Assembly (NCBI GenBank): GCA_964467585.1
Contig: CAYXRF010000008.1
Span: 1-64,000 of the forward strand
Reading direction: 5' to 3'
Length of the DNA stretch: 64,000 nucleotides
Source of the DNA: CALVLD01 sp964467585
Lineage (GTDB): Bacteria > Bacillota > Clostridia > Christensenellales > CAG-138
Part shown: piece after piece, positions 25,482-34,778 of the stretch
Numbering within the stretch: the first letter of the stretch is position 1
How the letters are laid out: every line of letters starts with the position of its first letter
Position numbers and translations under genes: made by a program
The notes under the pieces: generated by a model
Told to the model about the DNA's origin: nothing
Seen by the model: only the letters and a program-made list of their open reading frames with translations
Database searches by the model: none

Positions 25482-26239
25482 AGCTTGCCGATTTTATAGC
25501 CGCTGTGGAGTCAATCGCGCCGCATGAGCTGGCGCTTGATTTTGACAACGTGGGGCTGCTTGTGGGCACGGAAAGAGACGAAATCAACCGTGTGCTTGTC
25601 GCACTGGACTGCACAGCCAAAGTCGTGGATGAGGCAAGCGCGCTGGGCTGCGATATTGTTCTCACCCATCATCCGCTTATGTTCCAACCAATCAAGCGTC
25701 TGCTGCCGGATGATCCCGTAAATATGCCTGTATTCAAGCTTATTCGTGCCAATATCGGGCATTTTGCCGCACATACCAATCTTGATTGCGTAATGGGAGG
25801 GGTCAATACACAGCTTTGCAAATTGCTTTGTATTGAGGATGAAAAGCCCGTTCCTCCGGACAATCTTCTGCATATCGGGCGGCTTTGTGAGCCTGTGGGA
25901 TTCCTGCAGCTTGCCAAGCGGGTTGAAACAGCGCTTGATACCCGCGTGAGAGTGGCGGGGGAGGACAGAATGATTCAGACCGTCTGCGTATGCGGCGGTG
26001 CGGGCGGCTCCGAGTATATGCTTGCAAAAAATGCAGGCGCGGATGTGTTCGTCACGGGCGAGTGCAAGCACAATCAGGCGATTGAAGCGGCGCAGGCAGG
26101 TTTGAATGTTATCGTCGGCGGGCATTATGAAACCGAGAGGATCGTATTGCGTCCTCTTATCGATGAGATGAGCCGTATTGCACCGCAAGTGCAGTTCATT
26201 CTTTCCAAGGCGGAGGCGAATGCGCTTCGTTCACTCTGA
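25478..26239 (+). CDS. Nif3-like dinuclear metal-centre protein (YqfO type)
   Basis: 253 residues from a GTG that overlaps the trmK stop (GTGA), with GGGGGAGG upstream. Family signatures are D-N-V-G-L-L-V-G, L-D-C-T, L-T-H-H-P-L-M-F (metal His pair), A-A-H-T-N-L-D, and the C-terminal T-G-E-C-K-H-N and V-G-G-H-Y-E-T-E. The long PII-like insert found in some YqfO proteins is absent. Proteins of this family form metal-binding hexamers; a GTP cyclohydrolase type 2 label is often attached but is poorly supported. The trmK-nif3-zinc-ribbon order is conserved in Firmicutes. Confidence 0.88.
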   Translation: MKLADFIAAVESIAPHELALDFDNVGLLVGTERDEINRVLVALDCTAKVVDEASALGCDIVLTHHPLMFQPIKRLLPDDPVNMPVFKLIRANIGHFAAHTNLDCVMGGVNTQLCKLLCIEDEKPVPPDNLLHIGRLCEPVGFLQLAKRVETALDTRVRVAGEDRMIQTVCVCGGAGGSEYMLAKNAGADVFVTGECKHNQAIEAAQAGLNVIVGGHYETERIVLRPLIDEMSRIAPQVQFILSKAEANALRSL

Positions 26240-26274
26240 ACAACAATAAACCAACTCCCAAAGGAGGGTATTAT

Positions 26275-26988
26275 ATGACACAGCTTGAAGCATTGTGGCA
26301 GTATCAAGAGGCCGAAATGACCCTTGAGAAGCTCGAAAAGGAACTCAAAACAACACCCGCAAGGCAAAAATTCAATAAACTGCGTGTGTTTTTGAGGGAG
26401 CAGACAAACCAGATTACGGTCATTCAGACAGGGCTGTCCGAAAAAGCGGAGGCGCTTGACGCATCCTGCAAACGTCTGGAGGAGCTTTTGAACGAGTACG
26501 ATCTGGAGCAGGGCGAGCTTGACATCATGGCGGACGATGAAGAATGCACGGCGGCGGAGCTTACCGAGGCACGCATTGCAATCGAAAGACTTATGGAGAA
26601 GGTCGGCGTATTGAAAAAGCAGCTTGTCGATACAACGGCATGGGTTGAAAAAACAACTCAGGACGTCAACGCCATGTGGGCGAAGGCGGGCAAGGCAAAA
26701 AAGGAGTATGACGCGCTGAAGGTCGTGTGCGATACCGAGCAGGCGGAGGCAAAGCCTCGGCTTGACACGGCAAAGCGCGATGTAGAAAGAGCCGCGCTTC
26801 AGGTCGGCCCCGAATATATGAAGAAATACATGGCGGTCAAAAAGAATTATGCGCAGCCTATGGCAAAGGTTGAAAATAATCAGTGCGGAGGTTGCAATAT
26901 GTCGCTTCCGATTGTGGTGGTGCGCCGCGTTTCCGCGGGCAGCGGCATAGTCGAGTGTGAGAACTGCGGCAGGATACTCTGTATGTAA
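26275..26988 (+). CDS. Coiled-coil protein with C4-type zinc ribbon
   Basis: 237 residues, preceded by AAAGGAGGG. Most of the length (about 1-195) is a helical hairpin rich in Lys, Glu and Leu. The C-terminus carries C-G-G-C ... C-E-N-C-G, a four-cysteine zinc ribbon, as in the CdsZ/DUF164-like family. Members are thought to bind RNA or protein; the molecular role is not established. It lies between the Nif3-like gene and rnpB, a common neighbourhood in Clostridia. Confidence 0.85.
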   Translation: MTQLEALWQYQEAEMTLEKLEKELKTTPARQKFNKLRVFLREQTNQITVIQTGLSEKAEALDASCKRLEELLNEYDLEQGELDIMADDEECTAAELTEARIAIERLMEKVGVLKKQLVDTTAWVEKTTQDVNAMWAKAGKAKKEYDALKVVCDTEQAEAKPRLDTAKRDVERAALQVGPEYMKKYMAVKKNYAQPMAKVENNQCGGCNMSLPIVVVRRVSAGSGIVECENCGRILCM

Positions 26989-27043
26989 GGCCGTCCTAAA
27001 AAATATTTATCGGCAACAGCATAAAAACTAAATATTGAAAACC

Positions 27044-27387
27044 AACGAGTAATCCAAGTGACTGCGCCGCACGAAAAATTGCGGTGAGGAAAGTCCGAGC
27101 TCCACAGGACAAGGGTGCCGGATAACGTCCGGTGAAGGCGACTTTAAGGAAAGTGCAACAGAAATAAACCGCCGCATATTTATGCGGTAAGGATGGAAAG
27201 GCGGGGTAAGAGCCCACCGGCGGCATGGCGACATACCGCGTCCCTGTAAACCCCACCCGGAGCAAGATTGAAATGGGAGCATTTAATGGCTGTCCGTCAC
27301 GCTCCCCGTAATCGCATGAGCCGTGTGGCAACACGCGGTCGAGATAGATGGTCACATAAACAGAACTCGGCTTACGGGTTGCTCGTT
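27044..27387 (+). ncRNA. rnpB: RNase P RNA
   Basis: The core landmarks are present in order: GAGGAAAGTCCGAGCTCCAC near 27086, AGTGCAACAGAAA near 27152, GGTAAGAGCCCACCGG near 27205, and ACAGAACTCGGCTTAC at the 3' end. The ends were set by the P1 pairing of AACGAG (27044-27049) with CTCGTT (27382-27387). A T6 tract follows at once. The RNA is the catalytic subunit that trims tRNA 5' leaders. Layout suggests the ancestral bacterial (type A) class. Confidence 0.93.
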
Positions 27388-27401
27388 ATATTTTTTAAAC
27401 G

Positions 27402-27446
27402 GGGCGGAGGCAATTTGATTTTTGCCGCCGCCCTTGATTTTTTGCT
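27402..27446 (+). terminator. Intrinsic terminator after rnpB
   Basis: GGGCGGAGGCAA (27402-27413) pairs with TTGCCGCCGCCC (27422-27433) with one mismatch, followed by TTGATTTTTTGC. It backs up the T-run directly after rnpB. Confidence 0.8.
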
Positions 27447-27500
27447 TTATTCGATTAAGCAGCTTCAATCTCAGCTTCGCCCGTGACCTGTAAAATTGGC

Positions 27501-28480
27501 TTACGGGTCGGAATCCTCCCCAAACGGGCGATCGCTTCCCTGAATTATATCGTGATACGCCTTGCGCGCGTCCGCGACCTCCTGCGGGGTAAAACGGCTT
27601 TCATCGTCATACCGTGCCCTGACGTAGAGCCCACGCAGCCTTTGGTGCGGTTCGCAAGGGAACTGCTTGCTTGTTTTTTTAAGCACGTCAAGACTTGTGT
27701 CTCCGGGGATGAGAGGCATTTTTCGCTTTTTGAAAAACCTCAGCAGACGCGCATATATCGCCCGTATGCCTATGGCGGCTTTGCTTGCGCCTTCGGAGGA
27801 CGATGATGCTTGCCCCGCGCCCGCCCGCATTTTCACGCGCTCACGCCTATCCAGCCTGCCCTCGCCCTTTGAACCGCCCCCGCCTCCCCGTGAGAAGAAT
27901 ATCAGCGCGACTATGGCGATAAGCACTATAACAATCACCCCTCCGATGATAACGTTGGGGACGGCGACTGCCTCGGATGGCGTCGGAACGGGCGATGGTG
28001 AGGGCGATGGGGATGGTATGGGCGATTCTGTGGCGCCCGACGGGTCTAATGTTGGCGACGGGGTGAACGTGGGCGAGGGAGTTTGGTCGATAAATCCCTT
28101 CAGCATGGCAGCGGGGATGAAAAAGATAAGGGAGAACAAAAATGCAAACCCCTTGCCTATCAGGTTCAAAACGGTCAGCCCTGCGGAAAGCACACTGTCG
28201 TTGCCAAGCAGCAAAGCGACAATGATAAACACCAGCAGCGACGCGGTGTTAAACACAATAAAACGAGGCTTGTTATACACGGATGGGTCTTGCCGCAGCA
28301 TACGCAGCACAAGCACGCCCGTCATAGCGTGGATAAGAAAAAGCGGAACGCCTATTCCCTTTAGGTCAGCCTTCGTGCCGACAATAAGAGAAAATATCAG
28401 CAGTGCCGCCGATACTATTATACATCGAATAAAAAATCGACGAAACGATTCATACCTTGCGAAATAGCCCTTGAAGAACA
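27501..28480 (-). pseudogene. DUF4129-like membrane protein, C-terminal part (-1 frame relative to its 5' part)
   Basis: This frame continues the 28418-28756 frame after a one-base shift and has no start codon of its own near the junction. It encodes a loop (F-A-R-Y-E-S-F-R-R-F-F), three or four membrane helices, a Pro/Thr/Ser linker (T-P-S-P-T-F-T-P), another helix, and a cytosolic tail. The tail I-R-A-I-Y-A-R-L-L-R-F-F ... G-D-T ... L-Y-V-R-A-R-Y resembles the DUF4129 domain that ends transglutaminase-type membrane proteins. With MoxR and DUF58 upstream, this is the third member of a known envelope-related cluster. The transglutaminase domain itself is missing. Confidence 0.65.
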
Positions 28481-28756
28481 GAAAACAATAAGCATCACAG
28501 CGGGAGGCGCAAGCAGCAGATACTCCGAAAGCGTGTTTGCAAAAATAAACATTGCCGCATATGGCAAAACAGAAAGCACACGGATGGGAAAGGCGAGTTT
28601 GCGAAGAACGTATTGCAATGTGTATGACACGGCGCAAAGAAAAAGAGCGGGCATAACAAGCGATATGTTTGCGCCGAACACGCCCGTTATCATGCTGCCA
28701 AGCAAAAAATAACAGGAGAATTGGCAAAGAGCGGATGCAAACTGAACAATTATCAC
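28418..28756 (-). pseudogene. DUF4129-like membrane protein, N-terminal part (frameshifted)
   Basis: 112 residues that start with an ATG overlapping the DUF58 stop codon (ATGA) and contain three hydrophobic helices. The frame runs out soon after L-I-V-F-C; the -1 frame continues with a plausible cytosolic loop and further helices (27501-28480). The likely junction is near the GTTTTC at 28481-28486. The whole protein would be about 420 residues. The cause may be a real one-base deletion, an assembly error in the T-run, or recoding; no classic slippery heptamer is seen at the junction. Confidence 0.6.
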
Positions 28757-29856
28757 AGCTTTGCCACCTCCATAACAAGAACAGGAACGCCCGATATGTT
28801 TTCAAGCATGCGGATGAAGGGGGTGTATTCGTCAAGCGCTTCGGGAGTTATTATGATGAAAGACCGTCCGCTCTCCGCAGAGTGCGCGGAGCGTGCCAAA
28901 ATGTTTACAAACGGAACCGCCTTCACATACACGGCACGTCCCAAGCCCTCCAAAATGGAAAAAAGATGAGAATTTCCAAGCCCATCGGGTATGCTGTCCA
29001 ACGAATGCCTTGCGCCCGGGGAGGATATGTTTGAGCGGAAGCAATATTTTATCCCGTGGCTGTCAAGATATTCGCATACAGACCTTGCGGCGGAAAAGCA
29101 CTTTTCAACAGCATCGTCATATTTGCGGCAATTGCCCTCGTTTTCATACACGGTGTGTTCAATATTCACAAGCACAGACGCGGTTGCTTCAAGCGTGTAG
29201 TCATACTTTTTAACCATTATCGCGCCCGTTCTTGCCGTCTGCGCCCATGCAATCTGCTTTTGCGGCTCGTTGCCCGTATAGTCGCGGAAGCCAAGGGTCA
29301 GCACGGGGTCTTCAAGAATAAAACGTCTTACAGACACATCCCCAAGGTAGCCCCCCAAAAGCTTGCTAATCGCTTCACATTCATACGGACGCGGCAGCGC
29401 GACAACCTCCATTGAGGCGCTCTGCCACAAATCCTTTGCGGAAAGCCCCAAAAAATCTCCGCCCAACAAATGCGTGCTGCCAAACAAAAAGCAGCCGCGC
29501 TCCACTGCCGTTATGGGAATGCGGCGTGTCAAACGCTGATATGGCATAAGATACGCCGAGGAGGTAAGCTTGTTGGAAAATTCTGTCTGCCGCAGACTTA
29601 CTCCGCCGGATATGCCGCTTTTAACGGATTCAACATCAATGCTTATCTGACGTGGTATTGTTTCAGTTATGCGGATATAATTCACGGGCAGTATGCCCCT
29701 GTTTGTTATCACGGCGATAATATCAAACTGTTCGCCCTGTTCAACTATTGAAGATGAAAGCGAAACGCTGTGCGTCAAAAGCTTTGGCACAGCAATAAGG
29801 GTGACGACCTCAAGTATCGCCGCAAGCACTATTATTGTTATCAGGGCAGCAAGCAT
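28753..29856 (-). CDS. DUF58 domain protein
   Basis: 367 residues. Two N-terminal hydrophobic segments precede a beta domain and the DUF58 segment F-R-D-Y-T-G-N-E-P-Q-K-Q-I-A-W-A-Q-T-A-R-T-G, a variant of the usual R-x-Y-x-x-G-D-x-x-R-x-I-x-W signature. DUF58 proteins accompany MoxR ATPases and are thought to act in complex assembly or stress at the envelope. The start lacks a close ribosome site (GGGGGT is 12 bases away). It overlaps the next gene by 4 bases and follows moxR by 43 bases. Confidence 0.87.
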   Translation of the reverse strand: MLAALITIIVLAAILEVVTLIAVPKLLTHSVSLSSSIVEQGEQFDIIAVITNRGILPVNYIRITETIPRQISIDVESVKSGISGGVSLRQTEFSNKLTSSAYLMPYQRLTRRIPITAVERGCFLFGSTHLLGGDFLGLSAKDLWQSASMEVVALPRPYECEAISKLLGGYLGDVSVRRFILEDPVLTLGFRDYTGNEPQKQIAWAQTARTGAIMVKKYDYTLEATASVLVNIEHTVYENEGNCRKYDDAVEKCFSAARSVCEYLDSHGIKYCFRSNISSPGARHSLDSIPDGLGNSHLFSILEGLGRAVYVKAVPFVNILARSAHSAESGRSFIIITPEALDEYTPFIRMLENISGVPVLVMEVAKL

Positions 29857-29899
29857 GACTTGAAAACGACCCCCGTCTCAAACTCTGCGGGCAATATGC

Positions 29900-30841
29900 T
29901 CAGTCCTCAAGAGGAACCGTCACGTTGTCAAGTATTGTATTGAGCCTGCGCATCAGGTCAACGGGGCGATAGCTGCCGCTGCCTGTAAGACGATGACCCA
30001 GCACCGCGGGAGTTACCGCCTTGACGTCCTCGGGAGAGACGTATTCCCTCCCACTCATGGCGGCGGTCGCCTGCGCCGCCTTGTAAAGCGCTGTCGCACC
30101 GCGTGTTGAAACGCCGTTTCTAAAGCTGCTTTCGCTTCTTGTGGCGTCAATAATGTCCATTATATAGTTGGCAACATCGGAAGACACCCGCACCTCCGCG
30201 CAGCCGCTTCTCAAAAATGCAATGTCGCTTTCGTTTACGCACGGGCTCATCTCGTTGATTATTGAGACGGCGGAACGCCTGCCGATAACCTCAAGCTCCT
30301 GCTCTCGTGTCATATAGCCGAGAGAAAGCCTCATAAAAAAGCGGTCAATCTGCGCCTCGGGCAAAGGAAAGGTTCCGTATGATTCAACAGGATTTTGGGT
30401 AGCCATAACCATAAACGGTTCGTCAAGCGGATAGCTTACGCCGTCAACAGTAACCTGACGCTCCTCCATAGCCTCAAGCAGTGCGCTCTGAGTGCGCGGA
30501 GTCGCACGGTTAATCTCATCCGCAAGCAGCATATTGGTAAATACGGGGCCGCGCCTGAACTCAAATTCACCCTGCTTTTGGTTATAAAAATTGATACCCG
30601 TAAGGTCGGAAGGCAAAAGGTCGGGGGTAAACTGCACACGCTTAAAGCCACAGCCGACGCTTTTTGCAAACGCCCTCAAAAGCATCGTTTTGCCCGTGCC
30701 GGGCACGTCCTCAAGCAGAACATGACCCGAGCATACAAAGCAAATAAGCACGCGTTCGATAACGTCCTCCTTGCCCACTATAACCTGTGAGCAGCTATCT
30801 ACTATACTGTCGCACAAAGACTTAAAACGTTGGGTATCCAT
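29900..30841 (-). CDS. MoxR-family AAA+ ATPase
   Basis: 313 residues. Walker A is G-T-G-K-T in D-V-P-G-T-G-K-T-M-L, Walker B is L-A-D-E-I-N-R-A, sensor 1 is A-T-Q-N-P, and the MoxR signature E-A-M-E-E-R-Q-V-T-V follows. MoxR ATPases act as chaperones with DUF58 and vWA proteins. It heads the MoxR-DUF58-DUF4129 set. A vWA-domain partner was not found in the window. Confidence 0.92.
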   Translation of the reverse strand: MDTQRFKSLCDSIVDSCSQVIVGKEDVIERVLICFVCSGHVLLEDVPGTGKTMLLRAFAKSVGCGFKRVQFTPDLLPSDLTGINFYNQKQGEFEFRRGPVFTNMLLADEINRATPRTQSALLEAMEERQVTVDGVSYPLDEPFMVMATQNPVESYGTFPLPEAQIDRFFMRLSLGYMTREQELEVIGRRSAVSIINEMSPCVNESDIAFLRSGCAEVRVSSDVANYIMDIIDATRSESSFRNGVSTRGATALYKAAQATAAMSGREYVSPEDVKAVTPAVLGHRLTGSGSYRPVDLMRRLNTILDNVTVPLED

Positions 30842-30871
30842 ACCAATACAGCTTCTCTCTTTCGTTAATTG

Positions 30872-31060
30872 TCAGTTACGATGCTTTTTACAGCGCCTGC
30901 GGATATGCCGTCTGCCGCCGTGAGAGCAGCTTTGACAATCGCCGCTGCAATGCGCCGAGTCGCAGCAATTGCCCTTGCGTACTGCAAAATGCCATATCAG
31001 CACCGCCGCCGCAAAGCAGGCAATCAGCGCGGCAAGCGTTATCCAAAACCATTCAGGCAT
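30872..31060 (-). CDS. Cys-rich single-pass miniprotein (FeoB-associated-like)
   Basis: 62 residues with GGAGG 7 bases before the ATG, inside the end of the TatD gene region. An N-terminal membrane helix (about 4-27) is followed by a cluster of Cys residues (N-C-C-D-S-A-H-C-S-G-D-C-Q-S-C) and a His/Arg-rich tail. This is the layout of FeoB-associated Cys-rich membrane proteins, but no feoA or feoB is present here. Metal binding at the inner membrane face is plausible; the partner is unknown. Confidence 0.6.
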   Translation of the reverse strand: MPEWFWITLAALIACFAAAVLIWHFAVRKGNCCDSAHCSGDCQSCSHGGRRHIRRRCKKHRN

Positions 31061-31074
31061 AAATTCATCCTCCG

Positions 31075-31866
31075 TTATCGGTTGTTCAGCCGATAGACGC
31101 GGCAGCCGTTCTCAAATGCGATATCAGCAAGCCGTTCGGTTGTCATACCGCGAATCTCAGCCGCCCTTATCGCAACAAGCCTGATAAAGGACGGGTCGTT
31201 GCGCTCCCCCCTAAAGGGTACGGGCGTCATGTACGGACAATCGGTTTCAAACACAATTGATTCAACAGGAATGTCACGAACCACATCGACTAACCGATGT
31301 GCGTTTGTAAACGTCAGCGAACCGCCAACGCCTATCGCAAGCCCCATGTCGATGCACTCAAAAGCAATTTCACGGCTGCCCGAAAAGCAATGCACGATGC
31401 CCCCGTTTTTTGCAATGCCGCACTTGTGCGCCCTGAGAATATCCATACAGTCGCCGTATGCCTCACGAATGTGCAGCACAACGGGCAAGCCGTGCGCCTC
31501 AGCAACGCAAAGCTGATAGTCAAACCACCTTATCTGATCGCTTTTTTGCGAAAAGTCATAGTGATAATCAAGCCCTATCTCACCCACGGCAAGCATTTTG
31601 GGATGTGCAAGATATTGTTCAAGCTTGAGGGCATAGTCATCGGACATATCACACGCATAATGCGGATGCATCCCCACCACGCCGTATACATAATCGTATT
31701 TGTCCAATAGACGAACGGTGGCGTCGGCCGTGCGCAAATCACAGGCGACGTCTGCAACAAGCTCAACGCCCTGCTGCGGAAGCACGTCTGTCAAAAGAGT
31801 GTCGCGGTCACCGTCAAAACGGGGGTCGCTCATATGCGCGTGAGTATCAAATATGCGAAAGCTCAA
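31075..31866 (-). CDS. TatD family metal-dependent hydrolase
   Basis: 263 residues from a TTG with GGAGG 9 bases upstream. All metal ligands are seen: D-T-H-A-H (His-x-His), G-E-I-G-L-D-Y-H, V-L-H-I-R-E-A, I-V-H-C-F-S-G-S and E-T-D-C-P-Y. Members are 3'-5' DNases or related phosphoesterases acting in DNA repair. The gene lies 30 bases after the nucleotidyltransferase gene and just before the Cys-rich miniprotein gene, so all three may be co-transcribed. Confidence 0.9.
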   Translation of the reverse strand: MSFRIFDTHAHMSDPRFDGDRDTLLTDVLPQQGVELVADVACDLRTADATVRLLDKYDYVYGVVGMHPHYACDMSDDYALKLEQYLAHPKMLAVGEIGLDYHYDFSQKSDQIRWFDYQLCVAEAHGLPVVLHIREAYGDCMDILRAHKCGIAKNGGIVHCFSGSREIAFECIDMGLAIGVGGSLTFTNAHRLVDVVRDIPVESIVFETDCPYMTPVPFRGERNDPSFIRLVAIRAAEIRGMTTERLADIAFENGCRVYRLNNR

Positions 31867-31896
31867 AAATATAGTCCTCCAAACAAAAAAGTAAAA

Positions 31897-33057
31897 TCAG
31901 TCAATCCCCGCAAGCTCATGCACCCGCTTAACCTGCGCTGCATATTCCTTATCGACTGAGCGGTATTGACCGACTCTGCTTTTTATTCTGCCTCTTTTGC
32001 AGAAAACCAATTGAAACCAACGCCAAACATACATAATCGGCAGAAGATACGGCGCTTTTTCCAATACGGGATCACGTTTTTTCATATCGGAAAACGGTGG
32101 AAAAACAATACGAACGGCATATGTCAGCTTTGAGCCGCCCTTTTTGCCGCCGCTCTTGTTCATAAAAGCAGCCTCAAGGTTCTTTGAATTGCCCGCCGTG
32201 CCGCTTGCAAGCACAAAACGCATTATCTCAATTGTGTCCGCCGTGGGAGTCTCGTCGCCAAACACCTGAACCGCCATGGATTCAACACAGCGCAAAAACC
32301 TCGTTATGCCCATCAGCTCGGCGTCGCGCTCAATTATGCTTCTGTCCATTTCAACACGCGTAATATAAACATACACATCAAGTATCGAGCGCAGCCCCGT
32401 GCCGCAGTTCATAAAGTGCTTCATAGCGTGCGCGACGGTGTACAGATAGCCGTCCTCGTCAGACATTGCAAAGCTGTTTTCACCCCCGTCGGCAACGGCA
32501 AAACGCCACGGGTCGTCATAATAGTGAGGATTTTTAAGACCGTCCGCGTCAAGCGTGCGGTGAAGCTCCATAAGCAAGCCATTCTTAAAATACATATCGT
32601 CGTCATGCTTCATTGGCGCGCTGCAATGATATCCCAGCCGCTCAATTATTCGGCACGCGGCGGGACTGTCGACGGTGCGGATAAGTATGTCAACATCACC
32701 CATAGAGCGCATAAGCGGCTCGGGATAAAGCTCGCGCGTGCGCCAACCCTTAAGCGGCATATGGTCGATACCCTCCGCGCTCATGGCGGCGGATATGCGC
32801 GAATACTCAACCTCCTGCATCATGCCGACACGCACATACGCATCGTGAGCGGCCGCAAACGGCTTTAGCGCATTGCTCGGCAGGTCAATATGACACAGCG
32901 CAAAATACGCCATGCACGAAACCCCGTGCGCCTCCGCAAGCGCATACAGGCGCGACAAATCCACGCTCGCCTCAGGCGCGGGAGCAGACTCACCGCGAAG
33001 GAGAGAGCGCAATACAGCAATCAGATAATCAGATTCGGCAGAAATTCCAAGGCTCAT
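31897..33057 (-). CDS. Nucleotidyltransferase family protein (NTP_transf_5-like)
   Basis: 386 residues. The core reads L-K-G-W-R-T-R-E-L-Y-P-E-P-L-M-R-S-M-G-D-V-D-I-L-I, the pattern of uncharacterised nucleotidyltransferase family PF14907, with D-V-D as the metal pair. A later E-L-H segment supplies another family motif. Members often accompany capsule or peptide-modification loci, but here it stands between TatD and phosphohexomutase genes. Substrate unknown. Confidence 0.8.
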   Translation of the reverse strand: MSLGISAESDYLIAVLRSLLRGESAPAPEASVDLSRLYALAEAHGVSCMAYFALCHIDLPSNALKPFAAAHDAYVRVGMMQEVEYSRISAAMSAEGIDHMPLKGWRTRELYPEPLMRSMGDVDILIRTVDSPAACRIIERLGYHCSAPMKHDDDMYFKNGLLMELHRTLDADGLKNPHYYDDPWRFAVADGGENSFAMSDEDGYLYTVAHAMKHFMNCGTGLRSILDVYVYITRVEMDRSIIERDAELMGITRFLRCVESMAVQVFGDETPTADTIEIMRFVLASGTAGNSKNLEAAFMNKSGGKKGGSKLTYAVRIVFPPFSDMKKRDPVLEKAPYLLPIMYVWRWFQLVFCKRGRIKSRVGQYRSVDKEYAAQVKRVHELAGID

Positions 33058-33073
33058 TTGTCACGCTTGCCCG

Positions 33074-34633
33074 TCAACACAAAATTAGCTTCGCCGTATC
33101 CAAATCGGCAAAGCCGCCAACGCATTCATAAAGCGCGGAGGCAATTTTTGCAACGCCGCCGGACGAATTGCTTTCAATATTGACAGGCATAAGAGGGTCA
33201 TGCAGACTGCGTCTTATAAGGAACCAACCGTCGCCGTGGGAAGCGTCGGCATTTACGCGAACGCCTTCAAAGTTGTCGGGAACGATTGAAAAGCCCTCTT
33301 TTGATGAAAATTCGCTCATAACAGCTTTAAGCACGTTTTCGGTAAGCGGAGCAAAATCGGCTGCATACACGGGCAAACGCACTTCCACACTTTCAACAGG
33401 CTCTTTAAGTTGAGCGATAAGCCCGACAAGCGTTTCTCCCCTGCGATATGCGCGAACAAGCGCTATAAGCAGCTTGACGATAATGTATGCACCGTCGTCA
33501 AGAAAATAGTTTTCGCTCAATGCACCGTGCCCGCTTGTTTCCATTGCGAATATGGCGTTTTCGCCCTCATCCATAAGACGCTTCGCCTCGTTTATCACGT
33601 TGCGATAGCCGCGCTTAAAGCGATGATGACGGCACCCAAGCTCCGTAATAAAATCGGCAAGACCGGTGGAGGTTATAGAGTCCGTCACAACGGTGATATC
33701 GCCGTATTGCTCGTGCAGTATCGAAGTCATAATGGCAATAAGCCTGTTGCGGTCAAGAGCAATCGCATTGCCGTTTTGAGTTGGCAGCACAGCGCCCGCA
33801 CGATCAACGTCAGTGTCAAAAATTATGCCGAAGTCTGCCTTTTCACGGATTACGGCGTTGGTTATGCAAGCCATAGCCTGGGCATTTTCGGGATTCGGCT
33901 GATGAAAGGGAAAACGACCGTCGGGCTCAAGATAGAGACTGCCGCTTATATCGGCGCCAAGGGGCTGCAAAAGATGGGTTGCAAAAAAGCCGCCCGCGCC
34001 GCTGCCGGCGTCAACTATTATGTGCATGCCCTCGAAGGGCTTGCCGTCCGCTCCCATGTCAAGCGCGGACAGTATTTTTTGCTTAAGCCCGTTGATGTAC
34101 GGGGTCATAACATCGCCCGTGCCTACAACGCCTTTGCGCGTGGGCAGAGGTTGACCGTACTCAGTCTGTTCAGGATGTGTGTGCTCGGCGGCAAGCTCCA
34201 GCACGCTGCTAATGTCGGACTTTTCAAGACCGCTGTCTCGGGTGAAAAACTTGCAGCCGTTGCGCTCCATGGGCAGATGGCTTGCCGTCACCATTATGCC
34301 GCCGTCGTATTGACGTTCGCCCTCAACACAGCACATGAACATAGCGGGAGTGCTTGCCATGCCGCAGTCGTCACAGTCTATCCCCACGGATGAAAGCCCC
34401 TTCAAAATAGAGGCGGTGAGGTCCTTGCCCGTCACGCGTGAATCGCGTCCTATCGCAACCGAAAGCGCACGACCCTTGGGCTTTAATCTGTTAATCAGCC
34501 AAATCCCAAATCCTGCGCCTATGTTGAACGCAGCCTCCTGCGTGAGGTCAACAGGCTTGCCGCCCTCCACAGCCAAAGCAACGCCGCGAATATCGCTGCC
34601 GTTTTGCAGCGCTTTATATCCCTTTGTATCCAT
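33074..34633 (-). CDS. Phosphohexomutase (phosphoglucomutase/phosphomannomutase family)
   Basis: 519 residues from the ATG at 34633; GGAGGG lies 12 bases upstream and the longer frame has no family support. The phosphoserine loop is V-T-A-S-H-L-P, the metal loop is F-D-T-D-V-D-R, the sugar loop is M-E-T-S-G-H-G, and the C-terminal phosphate loop is seen. The enzyme swaps phosphate between C6 and C1 of hexoses for wall or glycogen precursors. Which hexose is used cannot be read safely. Confidence 0.87.
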   Translation of the reverse strand: MDTKGYKALQNGSDIRGVALAVEGGKPVDLTQEAAFNIGAGFGIWLINRLKPKGRALSVAIGRDSRVTGKDLTASILKGLSSVGIDCDDCGMASTPAMFMCCVEGERQYDGGIMVTASHLPMERNGCKFFTRDSGLEKSDISSVLELAAEHTHPEQTEYGQPLPTRKGVVGTGDVMTPYINGLKQKILSALDMGADGKPFEGMHIIVDAGSGAGGFFATHLLQPLGADISGSLYLEPDGRFPFHQPNPENAQAMACITNAVIREKADFGIIFDTDVDRAGAVLPTQNGNAIALDRNRLIAIMTSILHEQYGDITVVTDSITSTGLADFITELGCRHHRFKRGYRNVINEAKRLMDEGENAIFAMETSGHGALSENYFLDDGAYIIVKLLIALVRAYRRGETLVGLIAQLKEPVESVEVRLPVYAADFAPLTENVLKAVMSEFSSKEGFSIVPDNFEGVRVNADASHGDGWFLIRRSLHDPLMPVNIESNSSGGVAKIASALYECVGGFADLDTAKLILC

Positions 34634-34778
34634 TTTGAACAATACCCTCCGATGTAATTTAATCGAAAAAAGTATCCGCCAAAGCGAAACGCCAAAGCAA
34701 ACCATGCTAAGGTATCCGCACAGCGCTTAAAAATTGAAAACAAGACGACGTGTCAAACGTTTTGCCGTCCGTGTGAAA

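Noticed and set aside
28470..28500. Programmed -1 frameshift at the DUF4129 junction
   Set aside because: No X-XXY-YYZ slippery heptamer lies in the right phase and no strong downstream stem was seen. A one-base deletion or sequence error is simpler.
33410..34393. 327-codon plus-strand frame opposite the phosphohexomutase gene
   Set aside because: The minus strand has all catalytic loops of the mutase. The plus frame is a codon-bias shadow.
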